From: Anoplolepis gracilipes
Taxonomy: Eukaryota; Arthropoda; Insecta; Hymenoptera; Formicidae
DNA length: 64,000 nucleotides
Direction of reading: 5' to 3'
Assembly: GCF_047496725.1 (NCBI RefSeq)
Contig: NW_027328671.1
Coordinates: forward strand, 248,001-312,000
Part shown: piece by piece, positions 9,310-20,129 of the stretch
Numbering within the stretch: the stretch's first letter is position 1
How the letters are laid out: each line of letters opens with the position of its first letter
Notes under the pieces: model-generated
The model's input: the letters and a program-made list of their open reading frames with translations, nothing else
The model's database searches: none
What the model was told of the DNA's origin: nothing
Translations under genes and position numbers: made by a program

Positions 9310-11349
9310 ATGAATGAATTATAGAAAAAAAATAAAAAGATTCTCGATAAGGAGTACAAAATACTTTATTATTTATTTCATCAATTGGACAAGTTTTTAA
9401 TTCAGACCATTTATTTCCAACGGTAATGTTAAATAATTTAGAATCTACTGGATAATTAGGAAGACTATTTGGATTTATATTCGTCCTTGCATAATGGATT
9501 TTTTATTATATTTATAAATATTTTCAATATGAAAAATATCAGTATTTTTTAAACAACAAAAACTATCGGACTCTTTTTTTACTGAAAGTTTGAATGTTTT
9601 ATATAAAATAGAATCATATACTTTTTGTATTATTTGACTTTATAGAATTATATTGTATCAGTTGAGGTTTTGAAAAGTTATGTTCATAATATGTTTTTTT
9701 ATATTTAGCACGTTCCACTATTCTATTATGTAATTGATCTATTATGTAATTGTTCTAGAGGCTTTTCTGCTTTCTTCAATTGTCTTTTAATTTGATATAA
9801 AAAACTTTCAAAAGGAAAACTACTAAATGAATCTAAATGTCCGAATTTTACAACATCATTAGGTAAGTGTATTAAATTGTGAACATTTGAAACAATAAAA
9901 TCTTTTCCATATAATACTTTAGAAGTTTCAACAAAATAAATTAACAAATTTTTAGCATATTCATTGTTGTTAATACAATCATTTTCATGGCATAATATTC
10001 TAATTGCACAATGTAGAAAATTAAAATGTAATAAATAATTTTGTGGTAAATAATTTTGCAAAATAACTGGTCTTACATATAACAGAAATAATCTTAATTC
10101 CGTTGCTTTCCAACGTTCCAATTCTGCTACGTGTCTTCCATGCAAAATCACTTGGTACCCATGGAGAAATATTACATAAGGATTCTGAAATTTCATGAAT
10201 AATTTTAAAATTAAATTTAATTGCTTTGTTTTTTCCATACATAAAAGTTTGAAGCATTCTTTTAACAACTCCAAGACAAATTAAATGCATATAATCTAAT
10301 GGAAATTGACTTACCATTCCCAAATTTGCTCTTTCAAAAATTGATCTTCCAGTATGATGTTCTTCATTTTCTTGATTAACAAAATTTTCATCTGTCCTCA
10401 AATTTGCACTCATTTCAAGAAAAATCATTCGATGATTATGTAGATCACCTTCTTGCATGCACTTTGAACAACCAAAATATCCATTAAATGCTTTAGTACA
10501 CTTCACAAATGAACGAGCTGGAGAATCACAAATTACACATCGAATTTTAACTGTAAAATATTTTCCATTAAATTTAAGTCCTTTTTCTTGTAAAGAAATG
10601 TACTCTTTAATGAAATCTTTTAGAAAATCATTGGGACAATCAGGTTTACTGTAGCCATGGTACGTTCCAATAACAAATGGTTCACAAATTCTAAGATATA
10701 TTTCTCCTAATATTGGATAAAATTGGCTTTTCGAACTTTTCGTTAAAAGTAAACCATCAATATTTATGTTTATTTCTAAATTCTTAGGTACTATATTCAA
10801 GCGTACAGTTTTTAAAATATCTATTAAAGCATTTTCTAATCCATAATGAAAATATTTCCCACGAGGAACTTCACGAGTAACAGTGTGTTTAGGCGTATTG
10901 AGCAATGTTCTGGAATCAAGTGGAAGATCTTCTAACTCCTTCACATTTTTAATATTTTTCAATATTTTTAATAATACTCCAATAGCTCGATGAGTAATAT
11001 TGTAATCACATATCCATTGGTTTAATTGTTCTTTAACGTTAAAATCATTTTTATTTACACTTATTCTATCGTCATCTATTATATCATTTAACTCATCATC
11101 ATCATTAATATTTTCAATGTAATAGTTTTCTTCATCATTACTACTATTAGTGTCAGTACTGAAATTAACATTTTCATCAAAAATTTCATTATCTGAAAAT
11201 AAATGCACTATTTCACTTGAACACATTACTTTATTGTCACCTGCTTCATCTTCTACAATATCACTTTGTAAACACTTATTGCAAGCTTTAAGAAGCCTTC
11301 TATTTTTTTGACTCGTAGATAAATTTTTTAAATTTTTGCGTAATGACAT
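9310..11349 (-). pseudogene. CACTA-like (CMC-type) transposase, decayed
   Basis: A 442-codon frame from ATG 11349 covers the N-terminal acidic part, a helix-rich region and the core: NINIDGLLLTKSSKSQFYP, a cysteine cluster (CVICDSPARSFVKC, CSKC) and FPLDYMHLICLGVVK, the D-x-MH-type motif seen in CACTA/EnSpm-like and insect 'transposase domain-containing' proteins. After DFAWKT the reading shifts frame near 10125 and continues as ELERWKATELRLFLLY and NVHNLIHLPNDV to 9727. A 16-nt tandem duplication (CAATTACATAATAGAT, about 9724-9755) then shifts it again, and at least two more frame changes precede the last recognisable residues (NKVFCTPYRESFY) near 9320. Three frames are used in turn, so it is a pseudogene. 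No clear termini for its own element were found. Confidence 0.8.
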
Positions 11350-11471
11350 TTTTTATTATTTGAAAATATTAAAAAATATTAATATTTAAAAACTACAAAA
11401 ATTAATTAAAAATTAATTTTAAAAATATAAATCTCAATAAAAAGAAAATGCTAATAAAATATATGAGAGGT

Positions 11472-11502
<31 letters not shown>

Positions 11503-11583
11503 CTCTCGTTTATGATTTATTTTTAAGGCTCCTGAGTAGTCATCGCGGCCATATTGAAATTGTGACGTCACAAGCGAGAAATA
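11350..11583. other. Non-coding spacer with TA repeat
   Basis: AT-rich sequence upstream of the transposase, including a TA microsatellite at about 11478-11502. No gene seen. Confidence 0.6.
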
Positions 11584-11950
11584 GCGAGAAATGACACCCT
11601 AATTTATGTTGCGACTGACATGTAAATAAAAACATATTTCAACAAAATAATACTACCAATCTCTTCAGCACACTTGTAAAAATGGACGGCTGGTAATCCT
11701 TTCTCCTGACAATTGATAAATAACTGTAAATTGAGTCCGAAATGAACTCTTGAAATGCGGAAAAACACGCGATTTGACAGCTGTCGAAAGGAGAGGAAAA
11801 AAAAATGTTACTTTACACAGTTTATTCCTTATACAGCTTGGCAGCCGTCCATTTTCACAAGTTTCATAAATACGTTGCACATCACAACACTAGCAAAAAG
11901 CAAATAATTACGACGTAGATCGCAACATAAATTGGGTTGTCATTTCTCGC
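11584..11950. mobile_element. Foldback/TIR MITE (367 bp)
   Basis: The left end GCGAGAAATGACACCCTAAT is mirrored at the right by ATTGGGTTGTCATTTCTCGC. Further in, CACTTGTAAAAATGGACGGC pairs with GCCGTCCATTTTCACAAG. It has long imperfect terminal inverted repeats and no coding capacity. Superfamily not assigned. Confidence 0.65.
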
Positions 11951-12309
11951 TTCTGACATATTTCCCAAAAGAGAGAAAGAGACAGAACTATATGTCGCCA
12001 CTGTCGACATCGAAGTTCTGCGGCGAGAACTCAAGAGCCTTAATGTGTATTTTATTTTTAGACTTTCAATACTTAACTTTTATATAGCGTACTCCTTTTT
12101 TCTCTTCTATTTTTGCCAACTATATACTTTGACTCCCACAATTTCGATCTTTTCTCTAAAATAATATGCGTAACGCCGCTAAAAGTATATATTCTTCTTT
12201 TTCTTAGGCTATCCCTATGTAAATTAGAGGTTATATTTTATTTATACGCACACACGTTTTTTGAACATCTTGCGAAAAGACAATTTAATAATATCATTTT
12301 CAAGAAAAA

Positions 12310-12507
12310 TTAATGAAGTCTTCAAAAAATCCTCTTAGAGAGCTCTTCCTTTCAAGACTCTAGAGACATCTTTAAACAGAATCATAAAAAGCTCTTTTGA
12401 AAGACATCTTACAGAAAGATAACTCATTGATATCTTTTAAAAAAAAATTAAAGAGTTCTTCAAAAAGTCCTCTTCAAGAGCTCATCCTCTCAAAAATGCT
12501 CACTGGG
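12310..12507. repeat. Degenerate CTCTT/AAGAG repeat ending in CACTGGG
   Basis: A run of imperfect AAAGAGCTCTTC-type motifs ends in GCTCACTGGG, resembling the right terminus of the CCC...GGG elements. Probably a decayed transposon end; no left end was identified. Confidence 0.35.
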
Positions 12508-12508
12508 A

Positions 12509-12600
12509 TTATACCCCCACTCTAAAATTTTTGTCGTAGGATTAGAGATTTAAGGGGAAGATTCCGAACCGAAAATGTCGTAGAATAAGAGGTCCGACTG
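12509..12600 (+). mobile_element. Pogo/Tigger-like MITE fragment
   Basis: About 92 bp matching, in inverted orientation, the left part of the MITE at 15832-16287 (AAAATTTTTGTCGTAGGAT ... AGAGGTCCGACTG followed by TA). Only one end is present. Confidence 0.65.
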
Positions 12601-12877
12601 TATATGAAATACACATAAAAGTTCTCATAATGTACATTTCATATATTTACTAATGGTACTCATAATGTACGTTTCGTAAAATTACAGAGATGGTACTTAT
12701 AATATACGGAACTCAGTTAAAAAATTATGAGGTCCGGTCTACATAATATACGTTGCGTATAAATTATTATGTGGACCGTCCTCATAATGACGTTTGGTCT
12801 ATATAATATACAGTTGTTCAATGAAAATGTCCTCACAATATACATGTATATATGTGTGTCAGTTTATTGGTACACTT
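12601..12877. repeat. Degenerate ATAATRTACG repeat region
   Basis: At least five imperfect copies of a unit like TACTCATAATGTACGTTTC, spaced about 45-70 bp, between two transposons. No coding potential. Confidence 0.5.
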
Positions 12878-13092
12878 CCCAAGTAGCACGTATTCGTTTT
12901 AAAAAACGTTTTTAAAAACGTTTCACAAATGTTTCTGCGAAACGTTTTAAAACCGGCTTTCGAAAACGTTTTTGATTGGTATAAATGTCCACTTAAGAAA
13001 CATTAAGGGAAACGTTATTTTCTAACAAAAAAAAACGTTTAAGAAACGGTCAAAATACCGTTTTCTTTCCTTTATTTGTGAAAAATTTGTTT

Positions 13093-13253
13093 ATTCACAG
13101 ATTCAATAAAATAATGCATATATATATATATATATATATATATGCATTATTTTATTGAATCTGTGAATAAACAATCATATTTATTATATATATATATATG
13201 CATTATTTTATTGAATCTGTGAATAAACAATCATATTTATTATATATATATAT
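13093..13253. repeat. Tandem and inverted 60-bp repeats with (TA)n
   Basis: The unit TGCATTATTTTATTGAATCT followed by GTGAATAAACAATCATATTT occurs twice in tandem (about 13142-13253), with an inverted partial copy just left of it, separated by TA runs. The same core occurs in the element at 889-1700 (near 1473), so it is part of the family's subterminal region. Confidence 0.7.
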
Positions 13254-13917
13254 ATTAAATTTAGTTCAATTTTATTAAAAAATATATATATATATATATA
13301 TATATAAATAATGTGTATATATGTGTGTGTGCGTGTGTGTGTATGTGTGTGTGTGGGTGTGAACGCATTATTTTATTATTATTTCATAAGAAAACAAATC
13401 TTTTTCACGCATAAAAACTGTTTTTTTCTTTTATAAAATAAATATATGTATACAATATGTTCATATATAGTAGTTTATATTGCCTGTATATTATAATAAG
13501 ATTATAATCAAAAATATATAAAGTACAAATCATAATAAAGTATTTTAAAATAAAGTTCTTATATAAAAAAAAAACATTTAAACATATAATAATTATACCA
13601 AAGAATGAAAAAAAAATTAACACATACATAAAATGAAAAAAAATTGACACATTTTTCCAGGAATATAACTTTTTTGTCTTGTATACTTATTATGTTTAAA
13701 TCTCAACATAGAACAATTTTATCTTAAAATTATTTTAAAATTTAATAAATGTTAACCTAATTTTAACTTAAAAAATAAAAAAAATTACAACAAAATTAAA
13801 ATTTAAAAAAAATTAACTTTTTTTAATTATTCCAAGAATATAATTATTTTGTTGTACTTATGTTTCAATCACAGAACTGTGTTATCTTAAAATCTAATAA
13901 ATCTTAACTTAAAATTT

Positions 13918-14134
13918 TTATTCTTGTTGAAAAGTTCTTCTTGCTTTAATTTCGGCTAAAGTAATACGCATAGAGGATAGCTTCAACCAATCTTTGATAC
14001 AATTTTCAATTTTGTTGACTGCAGCGTTTGGTTCAACGTTTCTGACAGTAGCTGTAAAAAATTTATAAATTATTATACATTATTATTTTATATATAATTA
14101 TTAAACATAATAGTTTTATAATAACTGTACAATA

Positions 14135-14200
<66 letters not shown>

Positions 14201-14838
14201 GTACATATATTTATGTGCATGCGTGCGTGCGTGTGTGTGTGTGTGTGTGCGTGTGCGTGCGTGTGTGCGTGTGTGTGTGTGTGTGTGTAATAATTAAACA
14301 TATTTGCTAAATGTTATCAATGCTGGCTTCAAAGACAAAAGACAAACCTATGATTAAATCTTTCGCTTTTAAAACTTTGAAGGCTTTTTTAGGTACTCTT
14401 CCTGCCCAATTAAAGTTTTTAGCGTAATTATTTGTTATTATTTTTTCCAATGTTCTTCTTGTTATCTGTGCAATCGTTGTACCACCTGATATAGCTAAAA
14501 TCTGTACCTTTAAAAGAATAATAACACATTAATATAATAAAAAAATATGGATTAAAAAAAAGAAAGGAAAATAAACAGAATGCAAAAATATAAAAAGAGA
14601 TTTAATGAGTTATATTTACCATGTATTCAAAATTTTGTTTTGTTTTTAAAAATCTTTCAATATTTTCCAAATTTTCATCAGTGTCAACTGGTATTTCAGG
14701 AACATCCTCCACATGGGGTATTCTCGATGGTCGAAAATGTGCTGTAAGTTGTTTGACCATTGGAAGAAGCAAGTTCATAGAAGTTTCTAAGTTCACTAAT
14801 TTTGTTAGAACAACGTAAGAAAAATCTAAAAATAACAT
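13918..14838 (-). CDS. DUF4806-domain protein, three exons, intact
   Basis: Exons 14620-14838, 14348-14507 and 13918-14051 join with consistent phases (0, then 1) to 170 residues ending in TAA. The start ATG at 14838 is the first available, but a longer N-terminus could splice in at 14825 (acceptor TTTTAG). The DUF4806 signature is clear: IPVDTDENLENIERFL, VQILAISGGTTIAQITRRTL, NWAGRVPKKAFKVL and the C-terminal INCIKDWLKLSSMR-type helix (IENCIKDWLK). Function of the domain is unknown; it recurs in insect transposon-rich loci. It lies wholly inside the TIR element 12878-15339 and looks like cargo or an accessory gene. No frame lesion is seen, unlike the copy at 439-827. Confidence 0.75.
14136..14288. 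repeat. (CA)n-(TA)n-(GT)n microsatellite
   Basis: About 24 CA units, then TA, then about 35 GT/GC units. The two flanks are reverse complements and can fold back on each other. It sits in the second intron of the DUF4806 gene. Confidence 0.95.
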
Positions 14839-15115
14839 GCTATGTTAGAGAAATTTTTTCTTTTAAAAAATATATATATATATCTAATTATTTTGATGTT
14901 GATGTACATCATCATCAAAATAATTACGAAAAAGTGTAATCTTGAATTAGTTTTTTATTCCACAAGAGTAACTCTTAACTATAGAAATGTAAAAAATAAG
15001 ATTTAAACACAAAAGTAATAGAATATAGAAAAGTTAAATAGTAAATAGTAAATGCTAAACTAAACAATATATAGAAAGCAGCATAATAAATAATTCTTTT
15101 ATATATATATTCTAT

Positions 15116-15157
<42 letters not shown>

Positions 15158-15565
15158 AGTCTCGTTTAAAGCCAAAATAATGTTGATGCAATCAGGCCTT
15201 ATAGAAACGTAAAAAATACGTTTCTTAAACTATGGTTTTAAAAATGTTTCTGTTGAAACGTTTCTTATTGGTGTTTGACGTTTAAAAAATATTGGATACG
15301 TTTAGAAAACGTTTATAAAACGAACCTGTGCTACCTGGGTTCATTGGTATACATCACTTAATAAAGTACGAGACATTATTGCGTATAATCTTCTTTTTCA
15401 TTTTGGTAATATTTATTGAAGTAATATACGCATATATATTTTATTAAACTACTTTTTTATTGAAATTATTAAAACATTAAATTTTATGTGAAATAAAATA
15501 TGCATTTTAATTCTATATATACGTATATATTACTTCATAATATATGCTAAAGTGGAAAAAGATCA

Positions 15566-15785
15566 CGCGCAGCTAATAATATGTAATAAAACATATTAAT
15601 AAATCTATTATATGTTTCGTATTTTTAAGATCCACAATTATGGATCTAGCACGGACTCGAACCATCGGTCGTTCTACCGTGGCATGTGGCACTAGCACAG
15701 ATCTATTAATCTGTGACACTGGAAAGTGGATCCAACCACGTAGTTCCGCCGGCCGTAAAATGGATCCAGTTAGCGCCACTGTACG
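15566..15785 (-). repeat. tRNA-derived SINE-like sequence
   Basis: On the minus strand a perfect pol III B box, GGTTCGAGTCC (15663-15653), lies about 100 bp after an A-box-like TGGCGCTAACTGG (15778-15766). The spacing is too wide for a functional tRNA and no cloverleaf folds, so a tRNA-derived SINE or old tRNA relic is more likely. Region is GC-richer than its surroundings. Confidence 0.35.
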
Positions 15786-15831
15786 ACGGGGAAAAAGCGT
15801 TCCCTAAAAAACAGCAACATGTATCTATATA

Positions 15832-16287
15832 TAGTCGGACCTCTTACGACATTTTCGGTCCGGAATCTTCCCCTTAAACCTCTGATCCTACGACAAAAAT
15901 TTTAGAGTGGGGGTATAATTCCCCTTTCGCGGTCGTAGCATGAGAGGATTTTTTGTCGTAGGATAAGAGCACAGACTTCTATACTATAACTAGACCGCTA
16001 ACTTCCTTATATATTAGACCTAAAAAGTGACCCCGAAAAATATGTACATTAGTAGGATAGAGAAAAGGAGGGGATAGATATATAATATGGCTACTACAGA
16101 AAACTCGTGTGTGAGTGACATTGCTTTAAATTCAACCAATCAGCGTGACTGTCATCCTACTAATGATGACGCATGCGCATAAGTTTTGTACATACTTTTC
16201 GGTGTTATGTACTTTGCCGGAGTTAGCAATCTAGTTGTATATAGAAGTCTGTGGATAAAAGGTTTCGTAGGATAAGAGGTCCGACTG
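15832..16287. mobile_element. Pogo/Tigger-like MITE (456 bp) with nested insertion
   Basis: Ends are TAGTCGGACCTCTTA and, inverted, CAGTCGGACCTCTTATCC, flanked by TA on both sides, the Tc1/mariner/pogo target duplication. It contains another MITE at 15970-16253, so its own length was about 165 bp. Confidence 0.75.
15970..16253 (+). mobile_element. hAT-like MITE copy A (284 bp), nested
   Basis: Terminal inverted repeats CACAGACTTCTATA / TATAGAAGTCTGTG. Flanked by GATAAGAG and GATAAAAG, an 8-bp duplication with one mismatch, which fits the hAT superfamily. No ORF. Confidence 0.7.
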
Positions 16288-16561
16288 TATTCAGATCCAA
16301 AGAATGTTCTTTCCTTTTTGTTCAGATTAGCGGTTCAAATTAAGGTGGAAACACATAAAATTGCAGAAGCCGTAAGCAGAAAGCAGATACCATGCGCATG
16401 CGTACGGTATCTGAATTTCCAATCTACACAAAAATACATAAGCATAGCTACAAGCCACAAGTATAAATTCAAGAATTCAATGATACCCCCACTACCTTCA
16501 TGAGCAGTCTATTCTAGTAAGTCTATGTTAGAGAGCCTATAATCCATAGAGATATAAGAAT

Positions 16562-16844
16562 CACAGACTTTTATATATAACTAGACTGATAACTACGGCA
16601 AAATACATAACCCCGAAAAGTATGTACAAAACTTATGCGCATGCGTCATCATTAGTAGGATGACAGTCACGCTGATTGGTTGAATTTAAAGCAATGTCAC
16701 TCACACACGAGTTTTCTGTAGTAGCCATATTATATATCTATCCCCTCCTTTTCTCTATCCTACTAATGTACATATTTTTCGGGGTCACTTTTTAGGTCTA
16801 GTATATAAGAAAGTTAGCGGTCTAGTTATATATAGAAGTCTGTG
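16562..16844 (-). mobile_element. hAT-like MITE copy B (283 bp)
   Basis: Nearly the exact reverse complement of copy A (15970-16253), sharing both ends and the internal block with GATGACGCATGCGCATAAG. No target duplication is recognisable. Together A and B form a large palindrome with a 308-bp spacer. Confidence 0.75.
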
Positions 16845-17042
16845 GTTTCCACACAACACATTTCAGACTGTCATAAATTGCGTTCTAAGTTATTTTCAAA
16901 ATTTGCGACTGTACGTTTAAAATTTAAAAATAAGCGTAAAATTGTATTAAGTAATTGAATATATTATGACAGTAAATCTATGGCGATGCATTATTCGTTT
17001 AAATGAGTTTAGTTTATCTTTTTTTTTAGTTTTAAATGAGTT

Positions 17043-17142
17043 CCCAAGTAGCACATGTTCGTTTAATAAACGTTTTCTAAACGTATCTTTTCGTATTAGA
17101 TACGTTTGGAAAACGTTTATAAAACGAACAGTGCTACTTGGG
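17043..17142. mobile_element. 100-bp CCC...GGG MITE
   Basis: Almost perfect hairpin: CCCAAGTAGCACATGTTCG ... CGAACAGTGCTACTTGGG, flanked by TT on both sides. Smallest member of the family seen at 889-1700 and 12878-15339. Confidence 0.85.
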
Positions 17143-17258
17143 TTTTGTTTATGTATTTTTTAGTTTTAAATGAATTTATCTATTTTTTTGTTTCAAATGA
17201 ATTTAGTTATCTATTTTTATATAATATAAACATATGTTTAACAATGTGCAATATATGT

Positions 17259-17383
17259 CATAGTCCGATCTTATATTTAAGGTCGTCTTAAGATCTCGTT
17301 CAACCAATAAAATGATGCTATGCGGTTATTTGATTGGTTGAACAGGATCTTAAAACGATCTTAAATATAATATCGGACTATGA
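17259..17383. mobile_element. 125-bp foldback MITE
   Basis: CATAGTCCGAT...TTATATTTAAG pairs with CTTAAATATAATATCGGACTATG; the arms also share a CAACCAAT/ATTGGTTG block. Total arm length about 55 bp. Confidence 0.75.
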
Positions 17384-17399
17384 ATACCGACCATAGTCT

Positions 17400-17915
17400 C
17401 TAATTCAAATAATACAGCAGAGTTTTGCATTGCCACCACGTGAGGTCTCCAAGATCGACTTGGAGTCTGCCAGTCACTCGTCATTCCTGTGACTGTCATT
17501 CCTTCAGTATGTGTCATATAACGTTGTGAGTGAGTTGAGTCGAGATTGTAAAAGGAAATGGACGATGGTGGGTGTGTAGTGCTTATTTATGCGGTGAGTT
17601 GCATGCGATGATTAAGTCGAGATAGCTCATCATGTGAACGATGAGGTCCCATCGGTATTCCCATGGTGCGTGAACGTAACACTCGTCTATCCCCTCGTTC
17701 TTCTCCCTCTCGTCGTATGTGTTTTGTGCGATGCGAGTTCGAGCCATAAAAAGGAAGAGGTCCCGCTCCGCAAAATCGCTCTGCGAGAGAGAGATCATAG
17801 TCTTGTAATATCGTCAGTCATACAATTATACGCAGCGTATGACGCAGCCTTTCACACACGTACGTATGCATCTCACGCACACCTATCATGCATACCTATA
17901 AATTTGTGACGTTCG
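17400..17915 (+). promoter_or_regulatory. Candidate Mical promoter / non-coding first exon
   Basis: This block is clearly GC- and CpG-richer than its surroundings and has arthropod initiator-like TCAGT sites (near 17503 and 17814), then a consensus donor GTAAGT at 17915. The first Mical coding exon starts with a spliced leader (acceptor at 22659), so an upstream untranslated exon must exist; this is the best candidate. A second candidate is 21600-21850. RNA evidence is needed to decide. Confidence 0.3.
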
Positions 17916-20089
17916 TAAGTGCATATAAATACACAGATTCGATTACACATATATTCATTGTATTAAATGTTATATGTATTGGCATTAATTACGTCAATTT
18001 TTATGTGCCCTAAATGAGCTTATGTATGTGTATACGTTTATATAAATATATTCGATTATATATATAACATGTATATAAAATTATATAAGGTACCCCTCGC
18101 AAACGTTTGTATGTCGGAATATCTTTTTAATAATAGACTTTTAGATGTCGACTTTTCGCGAAAATATTAAGGTATTATTTCCTAGATATAAATGAATGAT
18201 AAAACAGTTCTTCGCGAATTAAGTTTTGAAATATCAAGTGGATGACAAAATTGCATCGTTTAACTAATACTAGATAAATGTAATCGGATATCACATTATT
18301 ATTAATATCAGATAGAAACATCTAACATTAGATTATTTAATATTAGAAATATCTAATACTAACCTCAGATAAAATTTTAATTCAAGATTTAACTACACAA
18401 AGATAAAAATTGGAATGTTGTGATAAATAATAATCTCTACAGTTTTGTTATATAAAAATATATAAAAAATGTGTTCTTTGTTAATCTTTCCCATTATTTT
18501 GGTGTTAAAGTGATTATTTTCGAAAATATAATGATGATTCAAAATAATGTACAAAATTTTGTTTTTCAAGAGGGACTTATTCTGATTAATGTTTCTTTGA
18601 TCTAGTTGGAATTGTTTACAAGATATGAATAATTTCTATTTTTTTAAGATTGTGTCATTTCTAATAAAAAAATTATGAAAAAATTATAGATCTATATTGC
18701 ATTTAAATAAAAGTAATACAAAAAACTCGACAGTGCCTTACAATATAGATTAAAAGTTTTTAGAAAGAAATAAAAGTTTTTACATGTGCTCTTATAGGAA
18801 AATAACATTGTTACTGTAAAAAACAATTACATAAATTTTAAATTTTTTGTGAAAATACTTTAAAAGATTAAATTGATTTATACAAAGTTTTACTATTGCA
18901 AATTAATTTTTTTATAAATTATTAAAATCTACTGGAATTTGAAGTTTATATTTTTGCTGTGAAAATATTTATATTTTTTTCAAGTTACAAGGCGTATTTA
19001 TATCCATAATTTTCCGAAAAAGCCAAAATTGTTAAAATTCTACCTTCTAAGAATATTATAATAATAAAAATCAGAAGTAACAGCAACTATATATAATATT
19101 ATATAATATAAGTAAAATACTAAGTATAATATAAGTAAATTAGAAGTGACAGCAACTGTAATATAACTATAAGTAAAATAAACTATAAAAATATTTTATT
19201 AGGTCAAATATATGTTCTTTAAATATTTTATTTATACATACATCCTTTTATTTTTATTTAGAAGGTATAAATATTAATATTGTCAATTTAATTACTTTTT
19301 TGCAAGGATTTATTTTCTTATTTATTTAATATGCAAATTTAATATGTATATTGTTGTTACTTTTATATTTTGTATGCATGTTTTGACATGTTCTGATAAT
19401 ATAAAAGAATTTCCTTTTCTTCATGATTTTATTTTCATACTTATGTACACAATAATGAGATGAATTGATTATTATTAATGTAAAAGGAACATATATATAT
19501 AATATTGTAAAAAAAATTCAACTGCACATTGAGATATCTATGCAAAACATGGATTATTAAAATTGATTAATCTTTTTTTATTCCATAAAAATGATGAAAT
19601 AAGACTATTGCAAAAAGTAAAATTACTTTCTTCCGGAGTACTTTATTTTATGTTGGTATAAACTAAAGACCCAAGCAAAACATTATCTATCTTTGTTTAA
19701 CTGTCAGTGAACAATGAGGGTGGAATGATTCTACGAGCATGCAATCGCCAAGTGGAACATAGCCTTATAAGAGTCATGATATAAGATAGCCATTTTTGAT
19801 TGGTCCACCATTTTTCGTCAACTCCCACTTATATTTGAATCATCTTTAAATTTGAACACATAGTTAAAAGAGAAATATTGTAAAGATATTAAAAATATCT
19901 CTTTTTTTTATAATTAATGTTTAAAAACTAAAATATTTTCTTTGTTTTAAATATTAAATAACATTTAAAAATTCTATGTTACTTAATATTTTTCTCAATT
20001 TACATACAAATAAATTAAACAAAATTTAAGAAAAGAAAAATAAATAAGTAAAAGTTGTAAGAATATTATTTATATCTTTCTAAAATTTA

Positions 20090-20129
<40 letters not shown>

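Larger units (their letters stand above)
12878..15339 (-). mobile_element. CCC...GGG TIR transposon carrying a DUF4806 gene (2462 bp)
   Basis: The left end is CCCAAGTAGCACGTATTCG; the right end inverted is CCCAGGTAGCACAGGTTCG. Both are followed by AAACGTTT-rich subterminal repeats shared with the element at 889-1700 and the 100-bp copy at 17043-17142. Flanking TT on both sides suggests a 2-bp target duplication, as in CACTA/CMC elements; an imperfect ATTGGTAYAC also flanks at a 2-3 bp offset. The interior holds tandem repeats, a CA/TA/GT microsatellite and, on the minus strand, a three-exon DUF4806 gene. No transposase is present, so it would depend on one supplied elsewhere. Confidence 0.75.

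Noticed and set aside
13093..13253. CRISPR-like repeat arrangement
   Set aside because: Repeats are TA-rich, overlap inverted copies, belong to the transposon's subterminal region, and the genome is eukaryotic.
14116..14301. 61-codon minus-strand ORF of His/Thr and Cys/Val repeats
   Set aside because: Translation of the CA/GT microsatellite.
17583..17909. Overlapping ORFs on both strands near the presumed promoter
   Set aside because: Open only because the block is GC-richer; no domain, no splice context, neither frame continues.
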